From UBA668 sp041394605 (GTDB lineage Bacteria; Actinomycetota; Acidimicrobiia; Acidimicrobiales; Ilumatobacteraceae): DNA of 64,000 nt. This document shows positions 56,677-64,000 of this stretch, piece by piece (within the stretch, counting starts at the first letter, position 1; each line of letters starts with the position of its first letter). The stretch lies in the NCBI GenBank assembly GCA_041394605.1, contig JAWKHX010000019.1:28681-92680 (forward strand), read 5' to 3'. Below the pieces are notes generated by a model. The model worked only from the letters and a program-made list of their open reading frames with translations. It did no database searches and was not told the origin of the DNA. A program made the position numbers and the translations under genes.

Positions 56677-57864
56677 TCACACCGGCCCGGCCAGCAGCCC
56701 GGCGACGGCGGTGGCCACCGCCTGGCAGCCGAGCGCGAGGTCGGCCACCGCCGTGTCCTCGTCGGCGGCATGACTGACACCGCCGATGCTCGGCACGAAC
56801 AGCATCCCCGTGGGCATCAGGCCGGCCAGCAGTTGGGCGTCGTGGGCGGCGCCGCTGTGCATCCGCCGCCAACCGCCGGGACAGGTGGCCTCGCAGGCGT
56901 CCGCCAGGGCCTCCTGCACCGCGGCGTCCATCTGCGCCGGCTGCACGTCGTAGACCATGGCGGCCACGTCGGGGCGCTTCGGTGCGGCGGTGACGGCGGC
57001 GTGGAATGCCTCGTCCATGCGTGCGAGCACGGCCTCGTCGGGGTCGCGGTACTGGACGGTGATGTCGGCGCGGTCGGGGATGATGCTGGCTGCGCCGGGC
57101 TCCACGTCGATGCGCCCGACCGTCCACACGCTGTCGGGGCCGGCGGCGGTGCCGAAGCGGGCGTCGAGGTCGTGGACGAAGCGGATCATCGCCATGGCGG
57201 CGTCGTCGCGCAGGTCCATCGGCGTGGTGCCGGCGTGGTTGCGGCGGCCGTGGAAGACCACCCGGTGCTGGTGGATGCCGACGATCGCGGTCACCACGCC
57301 CAGCCGCTGGCCGCCGGCTTCCAGGCGCCCACCCTGCTCGATGTGCGGTTCGATGCAGGCGCGATACCGGCCGGGTTCGGCACGCAGGATCGGGCGGCCC
57401 CACCATCCGGCTGCCCGGCTGCCGGCCTCCATCTGGGCGAGGTCGGCCGTCATGTCGTGACCGGTGAAGGCCCGGCTGCCGACGAACCCGTCGAACGTGC
57501 CTTCCTCGTCCTGCCAGGAGACCACGTCCACGGCCAACCCGGGGAGCGCGCGGGCGACCTCCAGCGCGCAGATGACGCCGTACGCGCCGTCCAGCCAGCC
57601 ACCGAGCGGCTGGGTGTCGGAGTGGCTGCCGATCAGGATGGCGGGGCCGGGGTTGGGAGAGCGGCCGTGGACGGTGCCGAACACGTCGATGGAGGCCTGC
57701 AACCCGGCGGCGGTGAACCGTTCGGCCAGCCACTCCCGGGCGGCCACATCTGCCGGGCTCAGTGCCTGGCGGCGCACGCCGGTGCCGTCCGCCCCGAAGC
57801 TGCGCAGGGTGTGCAGGTCGGCGAGGAGGCGGTCGGCGTCGATCGCCACCGGGGCGGCAGGCAT
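56677..57864 (-). CDS. M20-family amidohydrolase (allantoate/N-carbamoyl-amino-acid hydrolase type)
   Basis: 395 residues. Zinc-binding blocks: AILIGSHSDTQPLGGWLDGA (His and Asp near residues 75-90), SWQDEEGTFDGFVGSRAFTG, PHIEQGGRLEAGGQRLGVV, and dimer-domain FHGRRNHAGTTPMDLRDDAA; the last metal histidine is in MHSGAAHDAQLLAG. Hydrolyses an amide or ureido bond of a carbamoyl or acyl amino acid. Substrate open: hydantoinase/carbamoylase, allantoate and beta-ureidopropionate enzymes share this fold. Nine bases after the SDR gene. Confidence 0.92.
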   Translation of the reverse strand: MPAAPVAIDADRLLADLHTLRSFGADGTGVRRQALSPADVAAREWLAERFTAAGLQASIDVFGTVHGRSPNPGPAILIGSHSDTQPLGGWLDGAYGVICALEVARALPGLAVDVVSWQDEEGTFDGFVGSRAFTGHDMTADLAQMEAGSRAAGWWGRPILRAEPGRYRACIEPHIEQGGRLEAGGQRLGVVTAIVGIHQHRVVFHGRRNHAGTTPMDLRDDAAMAMIRFVHDLDARFGTAAGPDSVWTVGRIDVEPGAASIIPDRADITVQYRDPDEAVLARMDEAFHAAVTAAPKRPDVAAMVYDVQPAQMDAAVQEALADACEATCPGGWRRMHSGAAHDAQLLAGLMPTGMLFVPSIGGVSHAADEDTAVADLALGCQAVATAVAGLLAGPV

Positions 57865-57873
57865 GGGCGAACC

Positions 57874-58635
57874 CTAGTAGCCGATGCGCTGGGTGAAGCC
57901 GCCGTCCACCACCATGTTCTGCCCAGTCACCCAGCTGGCCGCCGGGCTGGCGAGGAACGCCACCACGTTGGCGATCTCCTCGGCGGTGCCGAAGCGGCCC
58001 TGCGGCTGCCGGGCCAGGTTGGCTTCGTAGTAGTCGGGCTTGCGCTGCTGGATGCGGTCCCACGAGCCGCCCGGGATGAACACCGGGCCGGGCGACACCA
58101 CGTTGGCCCGCACGCCAGCGGCGGCTTCGGCCTTGGCCAGCTGGCCGATCCAGTTCACCAGCGCGGCCTTCACCGCGCCGTAGCTCATGCCCCCGCCGGG
58201 GTAGTGGTGGTATTCCACCGCCGTGATGGTGCCCACCTGCACGATCGAACCGTGACGTTCGCGCAGGGACGGCAGGGCCGTCTCCACGAGGGTGACGGCG
58301 GACATCACATCCGTGTCGAAGCTGCGCCGCCAGCCGACGGGGTCGTTGGGGATGCCGCCGAGCGCGCTGGCGTTGGAGATCACCACGTCCACTCCGCCGA
58401 GTGCACGGATGGCAGCGGTGGCCCAGTCGGCCAGGGCCTCGTCGTCGCTGGCGTCGGCCACCCCGCCGACGGCCCGGTGGCCGAGTGCCTGCTGGGCGGC
58501 GTGGACGCCTTCCTCGGTGCGGGCGCAGAAGGCGACGGTCATGCCCTCCTCCAGGAGGCGCTCCACCACCGCCCGCCCGATGCCGCGGGTGCCGCCGGTG
58601 ACGAGGGCGGTCTTGCCGTCCAGTCCGAGGTCCAT
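57874..58635 (-). CDS. Short-chain dehydrogenase/reductase
   Basis: 253 residues with a strong GGAGG ribosome site before the ATG at 58635. Cofactor motif VTGGTRGIGRAVVERLLEEG, NAS motif VVISNASALGG, and YxxxK at Y152-K156 in GGGMSYGAVKAALVNW. The usual catalytic serine position, about 13 residues before the tyrosine, is in a longer loop reading VGTITAVEYHHYPGG, with threonines T136 and T138 and no serine. C-terminus VTGQNMVVDGGFTQRIGY. Probably oxidises or reduces a hydroxyacyl or keto intermediate in the operon's pathway. Confidence 0.92.
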   Translation of the reverse strand: MDLGLDGKTALVTGGTRGIGRAVVERLLEEGMTVAFCARTEEGVHAAQQALGHRAVGGVADASDDEALADWATAAIRALGGVDVVISNASALGGIPNDPVGWRRSFDTDVMSAVTLVETALPSLRERHGSIVQVGTITAVEYHHYPGGGMSYGAVKAALVNWIGQLAKAEAAAGVRANVVSPGPVFIPGGSWDRIQQRKPDYYEANLARQPQGRFGTAEEIANVVAFLASPAASWVTGQNMVVDGGFTQRIGY

Positions 58636-58650
58636 GGCTGCCTCCTTCGG

Positions 58651-60182
58651 TCAGGCGTCGCGGTGGGACGTTCGCAGCGTCTTCTTGTCCAGTTTGCCCA
58701 TTGCGTTGCGGGGAACCTGGGCAAAGCGGTACTCGCGTGGGCACTTGTACCCGGCGAGGGTCTCGCGGCACCAGGTGTTGAGGTCGTCGGCGGTGGCGGT
58801 GGCGCCGGGTGCGAGTTGCACGATGGCCACCAGCTTCTCGCCCATCTCGTCGTCGGGCAGGCCGATGCAGGCGGCGTCGACGACCTGGGGGTGGCGGGCG
58901 AGCGCCTGCTCCGCTTCGGCCGGGTAGATGTTGACCCCTCCCGACACCACCATGTCGCTGAAGCGGTCGGTGATGTAGACGAAGCCGTCGTCGTCGATCT
59001 TGCCGATCTCGCCGAGGGTGAACACGCCGGGCGCGAGGTGGGCCGCGGCCGTCTTGGCGGGGTCGCCCTCGTAGATGATCCCGCGGCCGGTGGTGTCGCG
59101 GAAGTACAGCCGACCCTCGGTGTTCGGCGGCAGCGGCTGGTCGTCGTCGCCGACCACCAGCGCCTCGAACGGGGGATGGCCCGGCCGACCGAGCCGGGGT
59201 GGGCCAGCCAGTCCTCCGGGCCGATGCTGCAGGTGCTGCCGCTCTCGGTGCCGCCGTAGCTCTCGTAGAGGACCAGACCCCACCAGTCCAGCATGGCCCG
59301 CTTGACGGTGATGGCGCAGGCGCCGCCGGTGTGCACGACGCACTGCAGGGAGCTGACGTCGTACCGGGTGCGGACATCGTCGGGTAGGGCCAGCAGGCGG
59401 ACGAAGTGGGTGGGCACCATGACCGAGCTCTCCACCCGGTGATCCTGGATTGCGGCCAGCGTCCGCTCGGCGTCGAACGTGCCGTGGACCACCAGGGGCA
59501 CCCCGGCCAGCAGGAGGCGGACGGAGGTGAGCGGGCCGTTGTGGTACAGCGGGCCGACCACCAGGTGGGTGCTGTACTTGGCCATCCGCTGCTTGGCGTT
59601 GAAGACGGCGAAGCCGGCCAGGTCGGGTGAGTCGCCGATGGTCTTCGGGGGCAGTTGCACGGCCTTCGGGCGGCCGGTGGTGCCGCTGGTGAACAGCAGG
59701 TTGGGGATCACCCGCTGGTCCGGGTTGAGATGGATCGGCGGGGTGTCGCCGAGGAAGGCGGCCAGCTCCGGCCCGAGCGCGCCTTCGTCGGGGAGGACGA
59801 CCACGGTGACCGGATGGCTGCTGGCCGCAGCGGCCTCGCGGGCAGGGGCTTCGGTGGCGCGGTCGACGAACATCAGGCGGGCGCCGCTCTCGCCGACCTG
59901 GTACTCGATCTCGCCGGCGGTGAGGTGGAAGTTCACGGGGACTGCGGACGCCTCGCCGAGCAGGGCGGCGGCGTGGGCGAGCACGGTGGACGGCCGGTTG
60001 CGGGCCACCACCATCACCCGCCGCTCGGCGCCGAGGTCGAAGGTGCGGATGGCCTCGGCCAGGCGGAGGACCACGTCGCCTGCCTCCTGCCAGGTGACCG
60101 TGCCGAGCCCGTCGGAGGCGATGGCGACGCCGTCGGGATCCGTGGCGACGCGGTCGGTGAAGGCGAGCATGGCGGTGCTCAT
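58651..60182 (-). CDS. AMP-dependent acyl-CoA synthetase/ligase, one frameshift
   Basis: About 510 residues across one break. The N-terminal part has LLFTSGTTGRPKAVQLPPKT (P-loop, near residues 170-189), VVGPLYHNGPLTSV and LYESYGGTESGSTCSIGPED. At about 59175 a run of five C's stands where six are expected, and the frame continues PFEALVVGDDDQPLPPNTEG, IDDDGFVYITDRFSDMVVSG, GVNIYPAEAEQALARHPQ and the C-terminal lysine region RNAMGKLDKKTLR. Activates a carboxylic acid to its CoA thioester. Overlaps the thiolase-like gene by 4 bases. Confidence 0.9.
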
Positions 60183-61318
60183 CGGGCCAGCACGGTGCAG
60201 GTGCTCAGGCCGGGCGCGCCGTACACCTGGGTGAAGGCGGTGCGCGGGTCACCCGGCACCTGGCGGTCGCCGGCTCGACCCTGCAGCTGCAGCGCGCACT
60301 CGATGATCTGGCGCAGGCCGCTGGCACCGATCGGCTCGCCGTTGGCGATGCAGCCGCCGTCGGTGTTGACCGGCAGCTTCCCGCCGATCTCCAGCGCCCC
60401 GCTCATGATCAGGTCGCCCTGCTCGCCGTGCTCGCAGAAGCCGCACTCGGCCAGGTGCATCAGCTCGGCGCCGGCCTCGGTGTCCTGCAACTGGGCGACG
60501 TCGATGTCCTCCGGCCCGATGCCGGCGGACTCGAAGGCGGCCTTCGCTGCGTGGACGGTGGCGCCCTGGGTGATCTCCTCGGCCAGCCACGGGCTGAAGA
60601 CTTCGAACGTGCCGAACTTGCGAGTGCGGAACTCCACCGAGCGCAGCTCGACGGAGGGGTAGGGCAGCTGCTTGGCCTTCTCCGTGGACGTGAGCACGAT
60701 GGCGGCACCGCCCTCGCTGGGGCTGCAGAACATGTACTTGGTGAGGGGGTCGTTGACCATCGTGCCCTCGGCGATCTCCTCCACCGACAGCGGGTTGCGC
60801 CGCCAGGCGTTGGGGTTGAGGGCGCCGTTGCGCAGGCTCTTGGCGATCAACTCCGAGAGGAGGCGCGGGTCCAGGTCGTGGTCGTGCAGGTAGCGCTGCA
60901 GCTTCAGCGCGAAGAACTGGGTGGTGACCATCATCCCGGCCTCGGCGTACCAGTCCTGCAGGCCGTACTCGGCGGCGCTGCTGGCGAAGGCGCCGCGGTC
61001 GTGCTTGTCGAAGCCGATGGCCATGGCGATGTCGGCGTGGCCGCTCTCGATGGCGTAGGTGGCGGCGAGGAGGGCGCTGCCGCCGGTGGCGCAGCCGTTG
61101 TAGACGCTCATGAAGGGGGTGCCCTTCAGGCCCAGCTCGCTGACCAGGGCGTCGGCGTGGCCGCCGTCGCGGCTGCCGCCGGCGGCGAAGTCCACGTCGT
61201 CCCACGTCAGGCCGGCGTCGGCCATGGCGTTGCGGGCGGCGATGAGACCCATCTCGCGGCCGCTGATGGGGAATCGGCCGAACGGGTGCAGACCGACACC
61301 GATGATGGACACGCTCAC
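60179..61318 (-). CDS. Thiolase-fold protein, Ltp2/SCP2-thiolase-like
   Basis: 379 residues. Thiolase fold with C76 in VYNGCATGGSALLAATYAIE, DPLTKYMFCSPSEGGAAIVL, and LPVNTDGGCIANGEPIGASG near 326, where classical thiolases have GHPxGASG. The catalytic histidine is thus a glutamate. That change and the adjacent DUF35 gene fit the Ltp2-type retro-aldolases that remove side chains from CoA thioesters of steroids. Overlaps DUF35 and the CoA ligase by 4 bases each. Assignment to steroid substrate is inference. Confidence 0.88.
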   Translation of the reverse strand: MSVSIIGVGLHPFGRFPISGREMGLIAARNAMADAGLTWDDVDFAAGGSRDGGHADALVSELGLKGTPFMSVYNGCATGGSALLAATYAIESGHADIAMAIGFDKHDRGAFASSAAEYGLQDWYAEAGMMVTTQFFALKLQRYLHDHDLDPRLLSELIAKSLRNGALNPNAWRRNPLSVEEIAEGTMVNDPLTKYMFCSPSEGGAAIVLTSTEKAKQLPYPSVELRSVEFRTRKFGTFEVFSPWLAEEITQGATVHAAKAAFESAGIGPEDIDVAQLQDTEAGAELMHLAECGFCEHGEQGDLIMSGALEIGGKLPVNTDGGCIANGEPIGASGLRQIIECALQLQGRAGDRQVPGDPRTAFTQVYGAPGLSTCTVLAR

Positions 61319-61713
61319 AGCGAGGGCTCCTTCGCTTCGAACCAGAACGGGAGGTGGGGGCGGGTTCCGTCGGCGACCAGGGTGACTGTCTCACCGATCT
61401 TCCAGCCGTCGACCGGGTGGCCGAACAGGGGGGACTCGACCTTCACGTGACCGAGGTCCACGTAGCCGAGGGCGAACGGCTCGAACGGCTGCGGGCCGGC
61501 GTACGGGGCCTTCACGGCGATCCGCTGGACGGTCCAGCTCCACACCGTGCCCTCGGTGGGGAGGACCGTGGTGGTGGTGTCCGCGCCGCAGCGGGGGCAG
61601 CTGGCCTGGGCGGGGAACGTGTGGGTGCCGCACCCGCCGCACGCCGCACCGACGAGGTGCGGGCGGCCATCGACCTGGGTGGTGAGGCTGGGTGCCTCGG
61701 ACTCGACGGGCAT
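61315..61713 (-). CDS. DUF35 zinc-ribbon/OB-fold protein, thiolase partner
   Basis: 132 residues. The N-terminal zinc ribbon has CGGCGTHTFPAQASCPRCGA (two CxxC pairs near residues 25-45), followed by an OB fold (GTVWSWTVQRIAVKAPYAGP; LGYVDLGHVKVESPLFGHPV). DUF35 proteins pair with thiolase-fold enzymes such as Ltp2 or bind acyl-CoA. First gene of the minus-strand operon, with AAGGAG before the ATG; 76 bases from the divergent oxidoreductase. Confidence 0.93.
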   Translation of the reverse strand: MPVESEAPSLTTQVDGRPHLVGAACGGCGTHTFPAQASCPRCGADTTTTVLPTEGTVWSWTVQRIAVKAPYAGPQPFEPFALGYVDLGHVKVESPLFGHPVDGWKIGETVTLVADGTRPHLPFWFEAKEPSL

Positions 61714-61789
61714 GGGACTCCTTCCCGAGGGAACGACAACGATGGTACTTTCTAACTGTTCAACGGCTCAAGTAAGTCCGGGAGGGTCG
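61714..61789. promoter_or_regulatory. Divergent promoter region, catabolic operon and F420-type oxidoreductase
   Basis: The only 76 bases between divergent starts at 61713 and 61790. Relatively AT-rich in the centre (GGTACTTTCTAACTGTTCAA), as expected for two promoters, but no hexamer pair stands out. Ribosome sites flank it on both sides. Confidence 0.4.
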
Positions 61790-62674
61790 ATGCGGGTCGA
61801 GCTGACCGCCAACTACACGTCGCTGGGTGTCGACCCGATGGAGTTCGCCCGCGAGGCCGAGGCCCAGGGGTTCGCCGGGGTCAGTTCCGCCGACCATGTC
61901 TTCCGCACCGCGGCGTATCCGCATGTGTGGGTCACGCTGGCGGCGATGGCGTGCGCGACGGAGCGGGTGCGATTGTCGCCGTCCTTCGCCAACAACCTGC
62001 TGCGCACGCCGGTGGAGTTCGTGCAGGCCGGGCTGAGCCTGCAGGCACTCTCGAAGGGGCGGTACGAGGCCGGGTTGGGTGCCGGCTGGCTGGCTGCGGA
62101 GGTGACCGGTTCGGGGCTTCCGTATCCGGACCCGCCGGCCCGGGCCCGCCGCTACCGGGAGGCCGTGCTGATCGCCCGCGAGCTGCTGCGGGAGGGTCGC
62201 TGCCGCTTCGAGGGGGAGTTCTACGGCATCGACGTGCCGGTGATCGGCCCGTTGGGCGACGGCGTGGCCGCCCCGCCGCTGGTGGCGTCGCTCGGCGGCC
62301 CGTGGACGATCCGCCACATCGCCCCGCTGGTGGACCGCGTGGAGCTGAAGTTCGGCAGCACCACCCGCGGCGGCGATCTGTCGATGGACGCGCTGGCCGC
62401 CGTGACGCTCGGCGACCTGGCGGCCAACGTGGCGGCGGTGCGGGAGGTCGCGCCGGACGTGCCGATCGGGGCGTTCGCCATGATCGCCGTGGGGAGCGAC
62501 GACGAGGTGGGGGCGGTGCGCGGCCGGGTCGGCTCCGAGCTCTACGGCAGCTTCGTCGGTTCGCGCCAGCAGGTATTGGAGGCGCTGGACGGCCTGGCCG
62601 ATGTCGGGGTGGACCGGGTGCAGGTCAGTGAACTGGTGAAGGGCAGCATCCTGCGCCTCCGACCGGGCGGCTGA
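61790..62674 (+). CDS. Luciferase-like (probably F420-dependent) oxidoreductase
   Basis: 294 residues, GGGAGGG ribosome site. TIM-barrel LLM family: MEFAREAEAQGFAGVSSADH, AAMACATERVRLSPSFANNL, LLRTPVEFVQAGLSLQALSK, GRYEAGLGAGWLAAEVTGSG and a C-terminal RQQVLEALDGLADVGVDRVQ. Actinobacterial members usually use cofactor F420 rather than FMN. Divergently transcribed from the CoA-ligase/thiolase operon, so probably in the same pathway as a hydride-transfer step. Substrate unknown. Confidence 0.88.
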   Translation: MRVELTANYTSLGVDPMEFAREAEAQGFAGVSSADHVFRTAAYPHVWVTLAAMACATERVRLSPSFANNLLRTPVEFVQAGLSLQALSKGRYEAGLGAGWLAAEVTGSGLPYPDPPARARRYREAVLIARELLREGRCRFEGEFYGIDVPVIGPLGDGVAAPPLVASLGGPWTIRHIAPLVDRVELKFGSTTRGGDLSMDALAAVTLGDLAANVAAVREVAPDVPIGAFAMIAVGSDDEVGAVRGRVGSELYGSFVGSRQQVLEALDGLADVGVDRVQVSELVKGSILRLRPGG

Positions 62675-62733
62675 CACTCGCATCGCGCCTGGTAGTGGCC
62701 AAGATTTCTTCGGAGATTCTTTGGTCTCGGGTT

Positions 62734-62754
62734 GATAATCGAACATACGTTCGG
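62734..62754 (+). promoter_or_regulatory. SOS (LexA) box overlapping a -10 element
   Basis: GATAAT (-10-like) at 62734-62739 shares its last base with TCGAAC-ATAC-GTTCGG at 62739-62754. The actinobacterial LexA site is TCGAAC-N4-GTTCGA, so only the last base differs. It lies 12 bases before the ATG of the DUF222-HNH gene, a position where LexA would block transcription. Confidence 0.75.
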
Positions 62755-62766
62755 TAGTGTGTGGGT

Positions 62767-64000
62767 ATGGACCTGACCGACCGCTTCTCCGGGGCCTGCG
62801 TGGCCGCAGAGGTCGGGTCGATGGCATATGCCGGCCAGGTGGCAAGGGTCCGCGAGTTGGAAGCGTTACGTCGCCGTGTGGAGGCCGAGCTCGCCGTCAC
62901 CGTCCAGACGATCGCCGAGACGGGCTTGTTCGAAGAGGACGGTCATTCGTCGGTGCGGGCCGTGCTCCGCGCTGAGGCGCGGATGTCCGAGGGGGAGATC
63001 TCCCACCTCGTCCGGACCGGCCGGCTCATGGTCGATTTGCCCCAGGTGGTCGATGCGTTGGGCAACGGCACCATCGGCGTCAGCCAGACCCACGACCTCG
63101 CTCGGGCGCGGGCGAACCCGCGCTGTGGTGACCAGCTGGTGGATCACATCGAGTTGTTGACCCGCCAGGCCCACGACCTGGAGTACTCCGACTTCCGGCG
63201 GTGTGTGCGCCGGTGGGAGATGTTGGCAGACTTCGACGGCGCCCACCACGACGCAGAGTTGGCCCACGAAACACGTCAGGCGGGGATCACCATCCGCGAC
63301 GGCATCGGCCACCTCTCCGGCAACGGCGGGTCGCTGGATAGTGCCGAACTGAAGGAGATCTGGGACCAGTTCACCCAAGCCGAGTTCCTCGACGACCTCG
63401 ACATCGCCACCGCCACCACGTCTGATCTGCCGCGCACGGCGGGGCAACGGCGGTGGGACGCCCTGCTGAAGATCTTCCGCACCGCCGCCGGCGCACCCGC
63501 CGACGGCAAGACCCCCGAACCGGTGCTCAACCTGATCATGGACGTCACCACCTTCGAAGACGTCCTCACCCGCGACTGGAACCTGTTGCCCACCACCGAC
63601 GACCGGCTGTTCGGCCAGGTGCCCTTGCAGCACCGGCGCAGCGAAACGTCGTCAGGTGTCCTCGTCGATCCGCAACACGCCCTGCGGTCGGCGATCGGCG
63701 GCTGGGTCCGCCGGGTTGTCATCGACGGAGCCGGCAACGTCATCGACTACGGCAGGCGACGACGATTGTTCACCGGGGCCGCCAGGGATGCGGTGATGCT
63801 GCACTCGCCACGATGTACCTGGATCGGCTGCGCGACATCATCCAACGTATGCAACGCCGACCACACCATCGACTGGCAACACGGCGGCCCCACCGCGACC
63901 ACCAACGGCGGCCCCTTATGCCCCAGGCATGACCGGACGAAGAACCGCGGCTACCGGCTCCGCCGCGACCCCAACGGCACCTGGCACACCTACCGCCCCG
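62767..64000 (+). CDS. DUF222/HNH endonuclease-like protein (13E12 family), 3' partial
   Basis: 411 codons are visible with no stop before the window ends. The N-terminal DUF222 domain has VRELEALRRRVEAELAVTVQ, SVRAVLRAEARMSEGEISHL and VRTGRLMVDLPQVVDALGNG. The C-terminal HNH region has CTWIGCATSSNVCNADHTID, then WQHGGPTATTNGGPLCPRHD with the metal cysteines and histidines. Homologues of this 13E12 type occur in many copies in actinobacteria. Codon use is a little less GC-biased (CAA, TTG, GGT) than in neighbours, fitting a mobile or repeated gene. An SOS box lies in its promoter. Confidence 0.9.
   Translation, partial: MDLTDRFSGACVAAEVGSMAYAGQVARVRELEALRRRVEAELAVTVQTIAETGLFEEDGHSSVRAVLRAEARMSEGEISHLVRTGRLMVDLPQVVDALGNGTIGVSQTHDLARARANPRCGDQLVDHIELLTRQAHDLEYSDFRRCVRRWEMLADFDGAHHDAELAHETRQAGITIRDGIGHLSGNGGSLDSAELKEIWDQFTQAEFLDDLDIATATTSDLPRTAGQRRWDALLKIFRTAAGAPADGKTPEPVLNLIMDVTTFEDVLTRDWNLLPTTDDRLFGQVPLQHRRSETSSGVLVDPQHALRSAIGGWVRRVVIDGAGNVIDYGRRRRLFTGAARDAVMLHSPRCTWIGCATSSNVCNADHTIDWQHGGPTATTNGGPLCPRHDRTKNRGYRLRRDPNGTWHTYRP

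Noticed and set aside
54764..59377. Open frame of about 1500 codons in another frame of the minus-strand catabolic operon
   Set aside because: It runs through four well-supported genes in the wrong frame and reads as arginine/proline-rich noise.

Overview
The window is a high-GC chromosome segment from an actinobacterium. GTG starts, ATGA/GTGA start-stop overlaps, an F420-type luciferase-like oxidoreductase, a DUF222/13E12-type HNH protein and an actinobacterial-type SOS box all fit. I would guess class Acidimicrobiia; this is inference from gene order and protein style, not a database match. No plasmid, prophage, CRISPR array or recognisable insertion sequence was seen.

Layout. 1-2.3 kb is the end of the large ribosomal cluster (rpsK, rpsD, rpoA, rplQ). 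2.4-7.5 kb holds a DUF47/PiT phosphate-uptake pair with a small membrane protein, a PBP4-type D,D-carboxypeptidase, truA, rplM and rpsI. 7.7-15.4 kb is a cell-envelope and housekeeping run (glmM, an unusually long glmS-like gene, acpS, nnr, alr), followed by a minus-strand ABC exporter pair. 17.8-21.6 kb is the overlapping t6A/acetylation operon tsaE-tsaB-rimI-tsaD plus an RNA methyltransferase. 21.6-28.8 kb is a metabolic island: two tandem class-I gamma-glutamyl hydrolase-type amidotransferases, an aldehyde dehydrogenase, a third amidotransferase, an FGGY kinase and a PLP decarboxylase, bordered by intergenic regions carrying related short repeats. 29.2-40.7 kb is a respiratory complex I operon, nuoABCDHIJKLMN without nuoE, F and G, ending in an overlapping MidA/NDUFAF7-type methyltransferase gene. 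Kup, acetyl-CoA synthetase, a large one-pass membrane protein and a YajQ protein follow.

47.9-54.5 kb is the translation region: tRNA-Tyr, an ABC-F ATPase, tRNA-Thr, tRNA-Met, tuf, rpmG, tRNA-Trp, secE, nusG, rplK, rplA. 54.5-61.7 kb is a six-gene minus-strand operon (acyltransferase, M20 amidohydrolase, SDR, acyl-CoA ligase, thiolase/Ltp2-like protein, DUF35 partner) that looks like CoA-linked lipid or side-chain catabolism. A divergent F420-type oxidoreductase follows, then a DUF222-HNH gene that carries an SOS box in its promoter and runs off the window.

A caution runs through the whole annotation. Many conserved and essential genes carry one- or two-base frameshifts (rpsK, nuoN, tuf, rpmG, secE, nusG, the ABC-F gene, an acyl-CoA ligase and others), most densely between 48.0 and 53.2 kb. 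Where the intended frame is clear, the usual lesion is loss of one unit from a G or C run or from a dinucleotide repeat. I read these as sequencing or assembly errors and annotate the genes as whole, giving the frame breaks.
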